Below, piece after piece: positions 1 through 9,200 of a DNA stretch of 64,000 nt. The position numbers were made by a program, and so were the translations under genes. This DNA comes from Flavobacterium sp. LC2016-13 (GTDB lineage: Bacteria; Bacteroidota; Bacteroidia; Flavobacteriales; Flavobacteriaceae): contig NZ_WMDQ01000011.1 in NCBI RefSeq assembly GCF_009707955.1, forward strand, positions 62,001 to 126,000. Direction: 5' to 3'. The notes beneath the pieces were generated by a model. It did no database searches, was not told where the DNA came from, and saw nothing but the letters and a program-made list of their open reading frames with translations. Numbering within the stretch: position 1 is the stretch's first letter; each line of letters starts with the position of its first letter.

Positions 1-182
1 CGCTGTTTAGCATTAAAGTATATTGACGTAATTTCTTCTTTAATCAGAGCAGTCTTCCTCTGTCTTTCTGATAGAATCTGTCGCTTCCAATTATAGTAGC
101 TGCTTGGACTTACTTTTAAAACTTTGCACATCTTTTCAATCGAATATATTTTTTCATGGTCTTTTATGAAAAGATAAATCAT
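1..182 (-). CDS. IS3-family transposase OrfB, 5' part only
   Basis: The N-terminal 60 residues of the integrase-type transposase subunit are present; the DDE catalytic domain lies beyond position 1. The translation from the ATG at 182 contains the typical IS3 OrfB opening (YSIEKMCKVLKVSPSSYY, then W-K-R), an HTH_21-like DNA-binding segment. The ATG overlaps the orfA stop as ATGA, so the two frames are offset by -1. It is probably made mostly as an OrfAB fusion through the slippery site at 212-218; reading back in this frame to the slip site meets no stop codon. Confidence 0.8.
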   Translation of the reverse strand, partial: MIYLFIKDHEKIYSIEKMCKVLKVSPSSYYNWKRQILSERQRKTALIKEEITSIYFNAKQ

Positions 183-478
183 CGACCTCCCTTGGAAAAG
201 ATGCTTATAGCCTTTTTTAGAATATCACGTTCTAATTCTGTTTCTTTTAATTTTTTTTCAAGCTCATGGATTTTTTCCTGTTCAGGGCTAAGTTTTAATT
301 TTCCTTTCCCAGGAAAACTTCCTGTTCCAAATTCTTGGTAATCCTGACGCCATTTGTAAAGCAAAGGTGCTGTTATTCCAAGTTCCTTCGCTAATTGTGA
401 GATATTATCTCTTTCATAACTTAATTGGACAGCTTTCTCTTTAAAATTGCGGTCATAAGTTTTACGATTCTCTTTCAT
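179..478 (-). CDS. IS3-family transposase OrfA
   Basis: A 99-residue small basic protein. The N-terminal half is a homeodomain-like HTH (YDRNFKEKAVQLSYE, then ELGITAPLLYKWR), and the C-terminal half is a heptad-rich helix (LSPEQEKIHELEKKLKETEL) of the leucine-zipper type that mediates multimerisation in IS3 OrfA proteins. The length and layout are normal for the family. It binds the IS ends and, when fused to OrfB by frameshifting, forms the active transposase. The gene looks intact, so the element may be functional if orfB is complete outside the window. Confidence 0.9.
   Translation of the reverse strand: MKENRKTYDRNFKEKAVQLSYERDNISQLAKELGITAPLLYKWRQDYQEFGTGSFPGKGKLKLSPEQEKIHELEKKLKETELERDILKKAISIFSKGGR
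212..218 (-). promoter_or_regulatory. Programmed -1 frameshift heptamer (A AAA AAG)
   Basis: On the minus strand, orfA in its own frame reads CTA AAA AAG, which is the canonical A AAA AAG slippery heptamer in the correct phase. Slipping by -1 gives an open frame (AAA AAA GGC TAT AAG) that joins OrfB without a stop. This is the usual IS3 mechanism for making the OrfAB fusion. Confidence 0.75.
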
Positions 479-669
479 GCTCTAAAGTTAAGATTTAGTT
501 CTTAACTAGAACTCCATGCTAAGTTAGCACATCCATAAAGATGAAGAGGCTAAATTAACTTCCCTTTTGATGGGGGGCACAGGACAGATTCGCACACAGT
601 CCGCTTTTAATCTTTGTCTGGATTTTGCCACTAAAGGTTCGGATGCCTTGATTCTTAATTAGCTAATGG

Positions 670-696
670 GGACAGGCAGTTCCTGCCTGTCCTTTT
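670..696 (+). terminator. Perfect 10-bp hairpin followed by TTTT
   Basis: GGACAGGCAG (670-679), loop TTC, CTGCCTGTCC (683-692), then TTTT on the plus strand. It lies between the 3' end of the lipid-kinase gene (stop at 731) and the IS. The T-run is on the plus strand, so it fits rightward transcription best. For the leftward kinase transcript it would be a hairpin without a U-tract. Confidence 0.5.
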
Positions 697-730
697 AAAT
701 CCTGATTAAACTCAATGATACAATAACTTA

Positions 731-1606
731 CTAAGCTATTACAGTCAATGCACTTGGCTTAATACGTACCTGAATAATAGGCTTATTTAAAATATAAATT
801 TCTCCGTCACAATGAATAGAAGTATCCGAATCAATATGTACATCAAACTCTGCCGCACGTAATAAGCTAGTATGGGATGATTGTTTGATTTTTTTACCAA
901 ATATATTTCCCAAAATCCTTCGTAACATCAAAAACGGATAAGGTTTAACAGCGATACAATCCAATAAACCATCATTAGATAGTGCGTCAGGAGCTAGATA
1001 TAAATTATTTCCAACTTTAGATACATTACAAAATGTAATTCTGAAAAATTTGTTTTTTAAACCCAAAAAATCGCATTCAATATCTTTGTAGTTAAAGCAA
1101 TATTCATAAGTCACTATTCTAATAAAATTCCATATTCCCCGGTTATGTTTTTTCTCATTAAATATCTTGGCGCAATGTGCATCGAAACCAATTCCAGATG
1201 CTGTTAGAAAGGGAAGATCATTAATATAACCAACGTCTAATTTTTCTAATCTCTGTTTGTTCAGACCTTCAATAGCCAGTTTTACATCCAATGAAATTCC
1301 TAGATGTTTCGCTAATCCATTACCCGAACCTACAGGAATGATTCCTAAAATAATTGAATGACCAATTAATGCCTTTGCTATCTCATTAATGGTACCATCA
1401 CCGCCTACTGCTACAATAATATCCACAGAAAGTTCTACCGCTTTATTAGCAATATCATAGGCATGGTTTTTGTATTCTGTAAACTTTAAAGAATAATTAT
1501 ATCTTTCTAATGAAATATATTTTGCTATATAATCTGTAAGAGCATTAATATTATTTTTAGTTCCTGAAATTGGGTTAATTATAAACCAAACCTCTTGTTT
1601 ATTCAT
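731..1606 (-). CDS. Diacylglycerol/sphingosine kinase family protein (DAGK catalytic domain)
   Basis: A 291-residue cytosolic lipid kinase, normal length for the bacterial YegS/DgkB/LCB5 group. The N-terminal NPISGT, the nucleotide-binding GGDGTINE at about residue 68, and the PVGSGNGLA motif at about 96 are the classic DAGK signatures. The C-terminal beta-sandwich is complete (HCDGE near 267). It should phosphorylate a membrane lipid such as diacylglycerol, or a sphingoid base (Bacteroidota make sphingolipids); the substrate cannot be told from sequence. The start ATG at 1606 lies 136 nt downstream of nadD. A possible TACTTTTG -7 element sits at 1687-1694, but its -33 partner (1721) is 26 nt away, longer than usual. 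Probably unrelated to the polyketide. Confidence 0.85.
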   Translation of the reverse strand: MNKQEVWFIINPISGTKNNINALTDYIAKYISLERYNYSLKFTEYKNHAYDIANKAVELSVDIIVAVGGDGTINEIAKALIGHSIILGIIPVGSGNGLAKHLGISLDVKLAIEGLNKQRLEKLDVGYINDLPFLTASGIGFDAHCAKIFNEKKHNRGIWNFIRIVTYEYCFNYKDIECDFLGLKNKFFRITFCNVSKVGNNLYLAPDALSNDGLLDCIAVKPYPFLMLRRILGNIFGKKIKQSSHTSLLRAAEFDVHIDSDTSIHCDGEIYILNKPIIQVRIKPSALTVIA

Positions 1607-1742
1607 AAATCTTGTTTTTAAGTATTATAATTAGTAACTCAAGTTAAGACAAAATTATCCTAACAGTATAGCTTACTAATTGAAGGCAAAAGTATACAGT
1701 TCCACTTTTTGGGGGGAAATCAAAAGACTAACTTTTAATTAT

Positions 1743-2336
1743 TTAAATAAAAAACTCATTTGTGTAGATATATTCCTGAACCACAGAAGGAACCAGATAA
1801 TTAATAGGATGACGATTTTTAATAGCATTTCGGATATAGGTACCTGAAATATCAAGTATCAATGGAACTTCTATAAATTTAACCTTTGGATGCTTTTTAA
1901 AATCGCTATCAGGAGTATTATTTTTAGGACTAACATATATTTCATATTTTTCCAATACTTTATTAAAAACATTCCATTTCTTAAATTTTACTAACGCATC
2001 TTCACCGATGATTAATTTGAATTCATGCTCTGGAAATTTATCCGACAGTTTATTTAAATTATCAACAATATAACTAGGCTTAAGCATGGTAAATACCGTA
2101 GGTGAAGATGATATAAAATCAAAGACCTTTAATCTCGGATTATCTGAAATTGATATATTAATCATTTCTATACGAGCACTTTTTGGTAACGTAGTTTTCT
2201 TGCTTCTAAACGGACTTGGAGGTGCCGGGATGAGCCAAACCTCTTCCAGATCAGTTGTATATGCCATCGTATTAGCGATGATTAAATGTCCCATATGAAC
2301 AGGATTAAATGAACCTAAAAATAAACCGATTTTCAT
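1743..2336 (-). CDS. nadD: Nicotinate-nucleotide adenylyltransferase
   Basis: A 197-residue nucleotidyltransferase that condenses nicotinate mononucleotide with ATP in NAD synthesis. The sequence shows GSFNPVHMGH at residues 8-17 (the HxGH ATP-binding motif) and ISGTYIR near 164-170, equivalent to the ISxTxIR motif of the family; LIPAPPSPFR corresponds to the usual IP..PPHK region. The length is normal. The ATG at 2336 is the only start that preserves the GxFNPxHxGH beta-strand. It follows the polyketide operon in the same orientation after a 366-nt gap, so it probably has its own promoter. It is a housekeeping gene and marks the boundary of the accessory region on this side. Confidence 0.9.
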   Translation of the reverse strand: MKIGLFLGSFNPVHMGHLIIANTMAYTTDLEEVWLIPAPPSPFRSKKTTLPKSARIEMINISISDNPRLKVFDFISSSPTVFTMLKPSYIVDNLNKLSDKFPEHEFKLIIGEDALVKFKKWNVFNKVLEKYEIYVSPKNNTPDSDFKKHPKVKFIEVPLILDISGTYIRNAIKNRHPINYLVPSVVQEYIYTNEFFI

Positions 2337-2702
2337 AGATCTCTACAGTTATAAAAAAAATAATCAAAATTTGGACCGTACTAATTTCACCAATGTGAGT
2401 AAAATCAACAGTTCGCTTACACAATAGTAATGCTTTTTCTACATTTAAACAAATTGAGAATGATTTTCAGTATTAAAAAATTTAACACTATTTATTTTAG
2501 AATTTACTATAGTGTTTTTAAAATTAATACCTGTAAAAAAACAATAATAGTGAGTTTATAAAAAGATACCCAAAGAATAATCAGGAACTTTTTTTATCAG
2601 CCATTACTTAAAATTCTAATCTTGTGATCAAAAAAAGTTTAACACTACAAAGCAGCATGACTTTACATCCTTCTCTACCAATAACTTAATTTTTAAAATT
2701 GG
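2337..2702. other. Non-coding gap between the polyketide operon and nadD
   Basis: 366 nt of AT-rich DNA with no credible ORF. It holds two hairpin-forming stretches. One is 2484-2516, listed separately. The other pairs AACTTTTTTT-ATCA near 2587-2600 with TGAT-C-AAAAAAAGTT near 2625-2640, with one bulged base. I see no clear TAnnTTTG promoter for nadD here. Confidence 0.5.
2475..2516 (-). terminator. Possible terminator of the polyketide operon
   Basis: On the minus strand AACACTAT (2516-2509) pairs with ATAGTGTT (2491-2484) across a 17-nt loop and is followed by AAATTTTTT (to 2475). It lies about 190 nt past the stop of the last operon gene and before nadD. The stem is AT-rich and the loop long, so support is moderate. 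Confidence 0.35.
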
Positions 2703-3425
2703 TCAATATTGAGAGTTATGTAGTTGATCTTTATCCTTTACGTGAAACTCCATAATTAAATCTTTTACTGTTAAAACCGAAACTTTCTCTGGAAACACTC
2801 CCTCCTCGGCAACACAAATTGCCATTTTATAATCAGAATCGATGGCATAAAGTTTATAGTACCAAGAACCAATATCATTATTCTTACCAATTATCTGGTT
2901 ATTTAAGTTTATCTCAAAAGAAACTTCATTAAGCGGAATATACAATCCTTTTCCCATTGCCTTTACATGTGCTTCCTTGAGTACCCATAAATTAAAAAAA
3001 GTACTTATCCTTTCCTGCTTACTAAGTAATTCCAATGTTTGTTGTTCTTTGAGCGATAACACACTTTGTAAAATTTTTCGATTGTAATTTATTTTTTCGA
3101 TATCGATTCCTACCTTCTTTTCAGAACATACACCAACAACCCACTCTCCCGAATGTGAAAGATTAAACTCAAAGTTAAATTCATCTGAAACTTCAGGCTT
3201 CCCATACTTATTATATTGATATCCAGAAAAGTATAAGGTGTTTTTAAGATGTTCAGGCAGCATATAATATTGTAGTAAACCAGTTACTGCAGACCGATAT
3301 TTATCTTCAAACCGAACAAAATTTGAAATTCTTTTTTGTCTTTCTTTTTCCAGAAATGGTATCAGACAATCCAAGTCCTCAATTGTAGCATCCGTTAAAC
3401 CAATATGAACTGCAAATACCTTCAT
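2703..3425 (-). CDS. Sfp-type 4'-phosphopantetheinyl transferase
   Basis: A 240-residue enzyme that moves the 4'-phosphopantetheine arm of CoA onto the conserved Ser of carrier proteins, here presumably the ACPs of the PKS genes upstream. The two Mg/CoA-binding signatures are intact: GIDIEKI at about residue 106 and LWVLKEAHVKAMGKGL at about 146-161 (W-x-x-KEA-x-x-KAxGxGL). The N-terminal pseudo-half (LSHSGEWVVGVCS) is also present, as in the Sfp/Gsp dimeric-fold class. Its ATG overlaps the stop of the flavoenzyme gene by 4 nt (ATGA), so it is translationally coupled as the last gene of the operon. Placing a dedicated PPTase here makes the cluster self-sufficient for carrier activation. Confidence 0.92.
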   Translation of the reverse strand: MKVFAVHIGLTDATIEDLDCLIPFLEKERQKRISNFVRFEDKYRSAVTGLLQYYMLPEHLKNTLYFSGYQYNKYGKPEVSDEFNFEFNLSHSGEWVVGVCSEKKVGIDIEKINYNRKILQSVLSLKEQQTLELLSKQERISTFFNLWVLKEAHVKAMGKGLYIPLNEVSFEINLNNQIIGKNNDIGSWYYKLYAIDSDYKMAICVAEEGVFPEKVSVLTVKDLIMEFHVKDKDQLHNSQY

Positions 3426-4612
3426 CGCAACTCGTTATTATCAATTGTAAGTAACCTATGAGCTTCTTTCTTAGCACGTATACAACAATCTTCAATAGCG
3501 AGACCTTCCATATAATTGGAAGCTATAAATAATCCCGTTTTAGCAATATCCATTTCTATTCCTGTTAATACTGCCTGATCTTCTAAAGTCATGATTGGTA
3601 GCTCTGATCTTCGCTCTTCCAATAACTTGACTTGTTGAGCTTCCACATCAAAAACATTTGCGATAGCCTGTATTTTTTCTTCCTTGGTATATTTTTCTCC
3701 TTTAAAATGGAAAACCCAATATTTTTCACCTGAAACTTCATGAAAAATCGCAGAATAAAAAACATCATTAAGACTAAGAATACTTTTCTTACGCTTTCTT
3801 AAAGCTGTTTGGTCACTGAAGCCTACCAGCATTGTATCTATCTGAGCTAACTTAAGTCTTTGAAGTTTTTGAGCTAATTTTGGAACTGTATTAACCAGCA
3901 ATTGTGATGTTATTTCAGACGGACAGGAAAAACAAATATTTAAACTACTCCCCAGTAACTCCTTATCATTCCATATTTGATACATTCCTTGGTCAAAAGT
4001 TACCGCCGACACCTTTGTTCCTTCATAACATTGAATATTTGGATTTTCCTTTACAATATCCATAAATTGCTGTAAACCATTTTTTAACACAAATTTTTTG
4101 GGAAATTTTTTATCAGCTTTTCGCTCCTTAAACAATAATTCTGCCGGAAACTGATCTGGGTTTTGACACAATATTGCTCTAAACAAATAGTGAAATAACT
4201 GTTTATAATTTTTTCCTCCAAATATAGAACTGTAATAACTACTTATCGACTTGTCTCGTTTTGAAACCAAAAACATACGTGGCAACGATAATAACAATGA
4301 TCCAAAATTAATATTTTTCAAAAGAGTCTGAAACATACCGTTTTTATATCCTTCGAATTTCAAATTAGGCACAGCTTTAAGTTGATCTAACTTTCCATAA
4401 TACTCCAGAATTTCCAACAATGTTTTGTATTTATAGGTCAATGTATGCCCGCCTAACTCAAAAAAATAATTATTATCCAAAGTTATACTATCGAAGCAAC
4501 CTCCTAGTTGCCTCTTTTCATAAAGTTTCACTTGGTAACCATTTATTGCGCAATAATGAGCAAAACTAATTCCACTAATACCTCCTCCTACAACTATAAT
4601 TTCCTTTTTCAT
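3422..4612 (-). CDS. FAD-dependent amine-oxidase/protoporphyrinogen-oxidase-like flavoenzyme
   Basis: A 396-residue protein with an N-terminal Rossmann FAD site (IIVVGGGISGISFAHYC at 5-21, acidic YEKR at the end of beta2) and a C-terminal FAD-contact strand (GLFIASNYMEGLAIEDC), the arrangement of the NAD(P)-binding-8/amine-oxidase superfamily that includes HemY and phytoene desaturases. The segment LKNGLQQFMDIV resembles the HemY substrate-domain entry. It is shorter than typical HemY (about 450-470 residues), and its position between polyketide genes argues for oxidising or desaturating the polyketide rather than haem synthesis. Its start overlaps the hydrolase stop by one base (TAATG) and its end overlaps the PPTase start by four. 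The substrate is unknown. Confidence 0.8.
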   Translation of the reverse strand: MKKEIIVVGGGISGISFAHYCAINGYQVKLYEKRQLGGCFDSITLDNNYFFELGGHTLTYKYKTLLEILEYYGKLDQLKAVPNLKFEGYKNGMFQTLLKNINFGSLLLSLPRMFLVSKRDKSISSYYSSIFGGKNYKQLFHYLFRAILCQNPDQFPAELLFKERKADKKFPKKFVLKNGLQQFMDIVKENPNIQCYEGTKVSAVTFDQGMYQIWNDKELLGSSLNICFSCPSEITSQLLVNTVPKLAQKLQRLKLAQIDTMLVGFSDQTALRKRKKSILSLNDVFYSAIFHEVSGEKYWVFHFKGEKYTKEEKIQAIANVFDVEAQQVKLLEERRSELPIMTLEDQAVLTGIEMDIAKTGLFIASNYMEGLAIEDCCIRAKKEAHRLLTIDNNELR

Positions 4613-5325
4613 TACTTAAAATTAAAAATATTTGTTTGATGCTTTCGCATTCTAATTTTAACAAATTTATCGATATCTTGAATGTGTAAATATATGTTTT
4701 TTTTGACAATGTCTTTATAATAGGCACCTGGTTCAATACCATAACAGTGACCTGGATATATCATAGTATCTCCCGATATAAATCGGGTTATAAATTCTAA
4801 ACTCCTAAACATAGCCTCTGGATCACCTGTAATATCATCGCAAACTCCACACCCTTCAATAAATAAGGTATCCCCTGTTATAATTGCTGATCCTGCATAA
4901 AAACACATACTCCCTTCAGTGTGTCCTGGAGTATGCAAAGCAATCACTTCTGCATTGCCTAATTGAATGGGATATACATTGGCATCCCCTGTCCAAAGAG
5001 GAGTCAATTCGCAAATACTAAATAATTCTACTGAGGGTGAAAAAGGAAATCTCTTTAAATCCAGTTCATGAATATATATAGGTACTTTGTATTTTTCTGC
5101 AAAAGTAACTGCCAAATCAATGTGGTCAAAATGAACATGCGTAATGAGAACATACTTAATTTTAACCTTTTCCTTTTCAATTACGGCAACGATTTTTTCA
5201 AGTTGCCAAGCTGGGTCTACTATGGCGGCTTCACTAGTTTCATTATCTACCAGAAGATAACAGTAATTTATCATTACGTCACCCATTTCTACTTTAATTT
5301 TATGAACTTCTATTGACATATGCAT
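4612..5325 (-). CDS. Metallo-beta-lactamase-fold hydrolase (glyoxalase II / BaeB-PksB type)
   Basis: A 237-residue Zn hydrolase. The HxHxDH metal site is seen as ITHVHFDH near residue 62-69, followed by HTPGHTEGS near 135, ITGDTLF (metal-bridging Asp) near 150 and YPGHCYG near 191, so both metal sites look complete. Small glyoxalase II-like hydrolases (BaeB, PksB) are recurrent in trans-AT PKS clusters, where a role in thioester hydrolysis is suspected. A role in editing ACP-bound intermediates or hydrolysing the product is an inference. The start is either ATG 5325 or ATG 5319 (MHM...). The 111-nt gap to the hydroxylase gene is the longest inside the operon; I see no promoter motif in it. 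Confidence 0.85.
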   Translation of the reverse strand: MHMSIEVHKIKVEMGDVMINYCYLLVDNETSEAAIVDPAWQLEKIVAVIEKEKVKIKYVLITHVHFDHIDLAVTFAEKYKVPIYIHELDLKRFPFSPSVELFSICELTPLWTGDANVYPIQLGNAEVIALHTPGHTEGSMCFYAGSAIITGDTLFIEGCGVCDDITGDPEAMFRSLEFITRFISGDTMIYPGHCYGIEPGAYYKDIVKKNIYLHIQDIDKFVKIRMRKHQTNIFNFK

Positions 5326-5436
5326 TGTTTTTTCAGCCTCATCTCTATCCTAATTATCCATCAGAAATTATCACAAAATACATTATCTCTTTTAAAGACA
5401 CTGGTTCTTGCAGTCTTTTTCTCCTAGTCTATTCGT

Positions 5437-6246
5437 TTATTTTGTTGTTTTCTCCTCTTCATGAGGATCTTCTACAGATGTTCTACTCACTACTTTTTCA
5501 TATTCTATATCATAATCTTTATGCACAGTTTGACAAATCCTATCCCATATATTTGTATAAAGCCCATAGTTAACATGTTTTCCAGAATGGTGCATATTAT
5601 GAAACGTCTCTGTGTTGATCCATTTTAAAAATATACTTTTGTTGAACCCTGGACCAAAGAATTCAAATCCACAATGTCCATAGATAGCATTAAACATTAT
5701 TATCAGAGTAAAGACTACAAAAGCACTCATATGCGCAGGTATGATAAAGATCATTGGAGCAACCACACCTCCGCTAAGTAACATTTCTACAGGGTGCATG
5801 CAAAACGATGACCAAGGAGTAGGATTATGAGAAGAATGATGGATTTTGTGAACGTTCCACATAAATTTAGTATGCAACAATCGATGTACAAAGTAAAAAT
5901 AGATATCATGTATAAACATCATAATGATTATACTAAAAACAAAATAGAGCCATCCATAATCGGAAATATTTTCATATATTTTTGTATATCCATTTTTGTA
6001 AAAATAATACACAATTGTCCCAACAAAACCCATTACTAATGCACTTGAAATCGACCACTTAAATTCATATTTTATTTGCTCCTTTTCTGGAAAATTTAAC
6101 TGATTCTTTCTTTTAAGATATTTCCCTTTTTTCCACACATACAAAAACTTATACATAAGACCCGCTATAAACATATAACGAATCCAGAATGATAAAAATA
6201 CAATCAGTGGCATTAGAAGCCATTGATATTTAAAAAATAATTCCAT
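5437..6246 (-). CDS. Membrane di-iron hydroxylase (sterol desaturase / fatty acid hydroxylase superfamily)
   Basis: A 269-residue integral membrane protein with about four hydrophobic segments (roughly 8-38, 68-88, 100-122, 155-190). The eight-histidine di-iron site is spread over HDIYFYFVHRLLH near 115, HKIHH near 135, HCGFEFF near 190 and HNMHH near 217, the pattern of the FA_hydroxylase family. It would use O2 and electrons to hydroxylate or desaturate a hydrophobic chain at the inner membrane. It starts 23 nt after the last PKS gene and belongs to the same transcript, so the polyketide is the likely substrate. The C-terminus is short and charged (EEEKTTK). Confidence 0.88.
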   Translation of the reverse strand: MELFFKYQWLLMPLIVFLSFWIRYMFIAGLMYKFLYVWKKGKYLKRKNQLNFPEKEQIKYEFKWSISSALVMGFVGTIVYYFYKNGYTKIYENISDYGWLYFVFSIIIMMFIHDIYFYFVHRLLHTKFMWNVHKIHHSSHNPTPWSSFCMHPVEMLLSGGVVAPMIFIIPAHMSAFVVFTLIIMFNAIYGHCGFEFFGPGFNKSIFLKWINTETFHNMHHSGKHVNYGLYTNIWDRICQTVHKDYDIEYEKVVSRTSVEDPHEEEKTTK

Positions 6247-6269
6247 GTTGATATTGATTGTTTAAAATA

Positions 6270-9200
6270 TTAATTATTAATAAAATCTAAAATTTTTGCG
6301 TTAAAATGTTCACTTTCGGTAATAAAAGGGAAGTGACCTGAATGGGTAAAACTCAAAAAATCAGCATTATCAATATTCTGATAAAGATTTAGGTTTTCTT
6401 CCATTGGGATCATACTATCGTATTTTGAACCTGTAATTAATGTAGGTAATTTTATTTCATCTAATTGATTCGAGTTATCAAAATCAAGAAAAGCTTTACC
6501 ATATGCTATTTTACCTTTAGTGTCTAGTATTTGACTATTTTGCACCAACTCCAACGCGTACTCTCTTATAGGTAAAAAATTCCCATCTGACACGTGTAAA
6601 TCTTCAAGGTCTTTCCTAAAATTTAACAAATTACTTTCTTCGCTCCAGATATTGGCTCCCTTAATATTCGCAGAACTATTAACCAATACCTGCTTCTTAA
6701 ACAACTTTGGATATTTACCTGTAAGAATTTGAGCTATCATTCCCCCCATTGACCAACCAATAACATTTACTTCAGAATATCCATGCTGCTCAAGACCCGA
6801 TTTAATTTGTTCCGCTATCCCGAAAAAAGATATCTTTTGAGTAGTTGAAACAAAAAGCGGTAACTGAACAAACAAACATTGATTATTCTTTGAAAAAAGT
6901 TGTAATTGCTTTTCCCAAATCTTCGCTGACATGCCAAAACCTGACAAGAAAAGGATAGGATTACCTTTACCTTTTATAAATACTTCAATATCACCATTTG
7001 GGCCATTAAAAATTATTTTTTTCATTTCTTTGAAAAACTTATCATTTTTAACATTATACCCCTTTATTATTTGAGGATTAACCTTTTCTTTATTTGGCTT
7101 TGAAACTTCTATTGCGGGCATTGAAATATTCTCAAATTGAATATCATTATCAACTAAATATTCTCCAATTGCCTTAATGGTTGGATAATCAAAAAGTATT
7201 GTTGGAGATAATTTATTCCCGAATGTTTTGAGCATAATTTCAATCAATTGCATTCCCACTACTGAATCCAAACCTAAATCAGCAAATTCCATCTCGTCAT
7301 CAATTTCTTCTATTTCGATTTTCAGAATGTCTGCAATAATTCTTTTTAGCTGAAGAGTTAGTTCTCCGACCTCTTGCTTTTTGTCATATACAATAGTTTT
7401 TTCAACTTTTTCATTTGCTTCTACGCCGAATTTATGCGTACGATTTAATATAGCCTCTAACTTCACAGTATTGCCAGTTGCCACAACTACCTGATGATGA
7501 ACTGATTTCAAAAGATCGTCAAAAGCAGAAATACCATCTATATTATCCAAAGCTTTCTGACCAAGCAAATTGAATAACAATTGTTCTCCTGTTTGCGAAA
7601 TCTTCATACCTCCATCTTTCCAATAAGGCCAATTAATAGAAATGGTATGACCATATCGTTTTCCCTGCTCAACTAATTTATTACGATTAGTTGCCTTTAC
7701 ATTCAGGTAAGCATTTGCTGCAGAATAAACCGTTTGTCCTACATTTCCAACAACTGCTGCTAAAGATGAAAATAGAACTATAAAATCTAGAGGCTGACTT
7801 TTAAACGCATTGTCCAACAATTCAAATCCCTTAATTTTAGGTGTCAATACCATCAACTCTTCCTCAACAGATAATTGATTAAATGGCTTATCATAATTAC
7901 TGCCTGCACAATGAATAATTCCACTAATCTCAAAGCCTTCAAGGCCTTTCCCTAGATTTTGAACATCTTCATCTGATGAAATGTCACATTTTCGATAATC
8001 CAACAATCCTTCTTTAACACTCGAATATAAACTATCTAAATCTTCCACAGACACATCCTTTCTTCCAACAACAATAACCTTGGCATTCTTCTCTAACAGA
8101 TGATTTATAATTGTTCTACCTATTGCACCCGTGCCACCAGTCACTAGATAGATCTTTCCGGCTTGAATTCCAATAGTTATCTGTTCAGAAACAACCGAAG
8201 TGTTCCAAGACGGAGTTAGTCGCTGATTTTTATCGTATAATACCATATCTCCATTTTCAAAGAGTTCTTGCAGCAATATCTTTATATACGTTTTTGAATC
8301 TGATTCATTAATGGTTACAGCTTTGAACTGAATTCTAGGTTCTTCTAGCTTGAGTGAATTGAAAAAGCCTGTAAAAAGTTCTAATAATTCATTGTTAAGA
8401 GTTCTCTGAGATTCATTAATCGAGGTAAACATGATATTTATTTTCCCCTTTGGCTTTTCTTGTAATATCCTTCTAATACGTGATGTCCAGTTTAAATAAT
8501 AGGAAATTGCGTTTGTTTTTTCGCTTTCAGTCGGCAATAGATTAAATAGGCAGATAGCTTTATCCTGATTCCAATTTTTAATATTATCGGCATTAGAATC
8601 GATGATATCATAATTCAATTCTTTACTAGCCTGCCAAAATAAAGGATCTCCGTAAAAATAAAGTTTATTATCTGGCAATGTAAATTCACGCGATGTTATA
8701 GGACTGAGTTTCCAAGTTGGAACAAAATACTGCAAATTAGACTCGACCACCTCTTCAGTGACTTTAGGAGTATCTAAACTAAAATTTACTACAGTAAACT
8801 TTGTTATTTCTACAACACATTCACCCTCCTCATTTAATAAAAATATATTGAAAGATCTATGTACTTCTGAAGGGCGGCTGTTTTTCGCCAATTGAACATA
8901 AGAATACATGTTTTTGGTCAACTCTCCTTTGATTTCAACGCTTTCCATAGAAAATGGTAGTCCGATAAACTGATCGTTCTGCTGATTTATTCCAATGACA
9001 GAGTGTAAAGCACTGTCTAACAAAGTAGGATGCAATTTGAATTCACTAAATTTCAGTCCATCTAATTTCGGCAACTTAATGATGGATATTGCTTCTTTAT
9101 CATTTCCCCTGAGTTCCAAGACCCCTTGCATACTTTCACCTAAGCACAAACCTGCATTTGCAAATTTAGAATAAAGTTCCTCCTTTTTATTTACCAAATC

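Larger units (their letters stand above)
1..531 (-). mobile_element. IS3-family insertion sequence, partial (runs off the left edge)
   Basis: Two overlapping leftward ORFs with the IS3 organisation (orfA HTH protein, orfB beginning with an HTH_21-like region) identify the element. Only the orfA end is inside the window. The outer boundary is an inference: on the minus strand a TGTGCTAAC string starts at 531, about 50 nt before the orfA start, which would suit an IS3 terminus beginning with TG. Neither the inverted-repeat partner nor the target duplication can be seen, so the boundary could be off by tens of bases. Confidence 0.7.

Noticed and set aside
1687..1725. Promoter for the lipid-kinase gene
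   Set aside because: TACTTTTG at 1687-1694 fits the -7 box, but the nearest upstream TTG is 26 nt away, outside the normal spacer range; mentioned only in the gene entry.
3422..4612. Calling the flavoenzyme hemY (protoporphyrinogen oxidase)
   Set aside because: Similarity is limited to the FAD-binding ends and some spacing; it is shorter than HemY and lies in the polyketide operon with overlapping reading frames on both sides.
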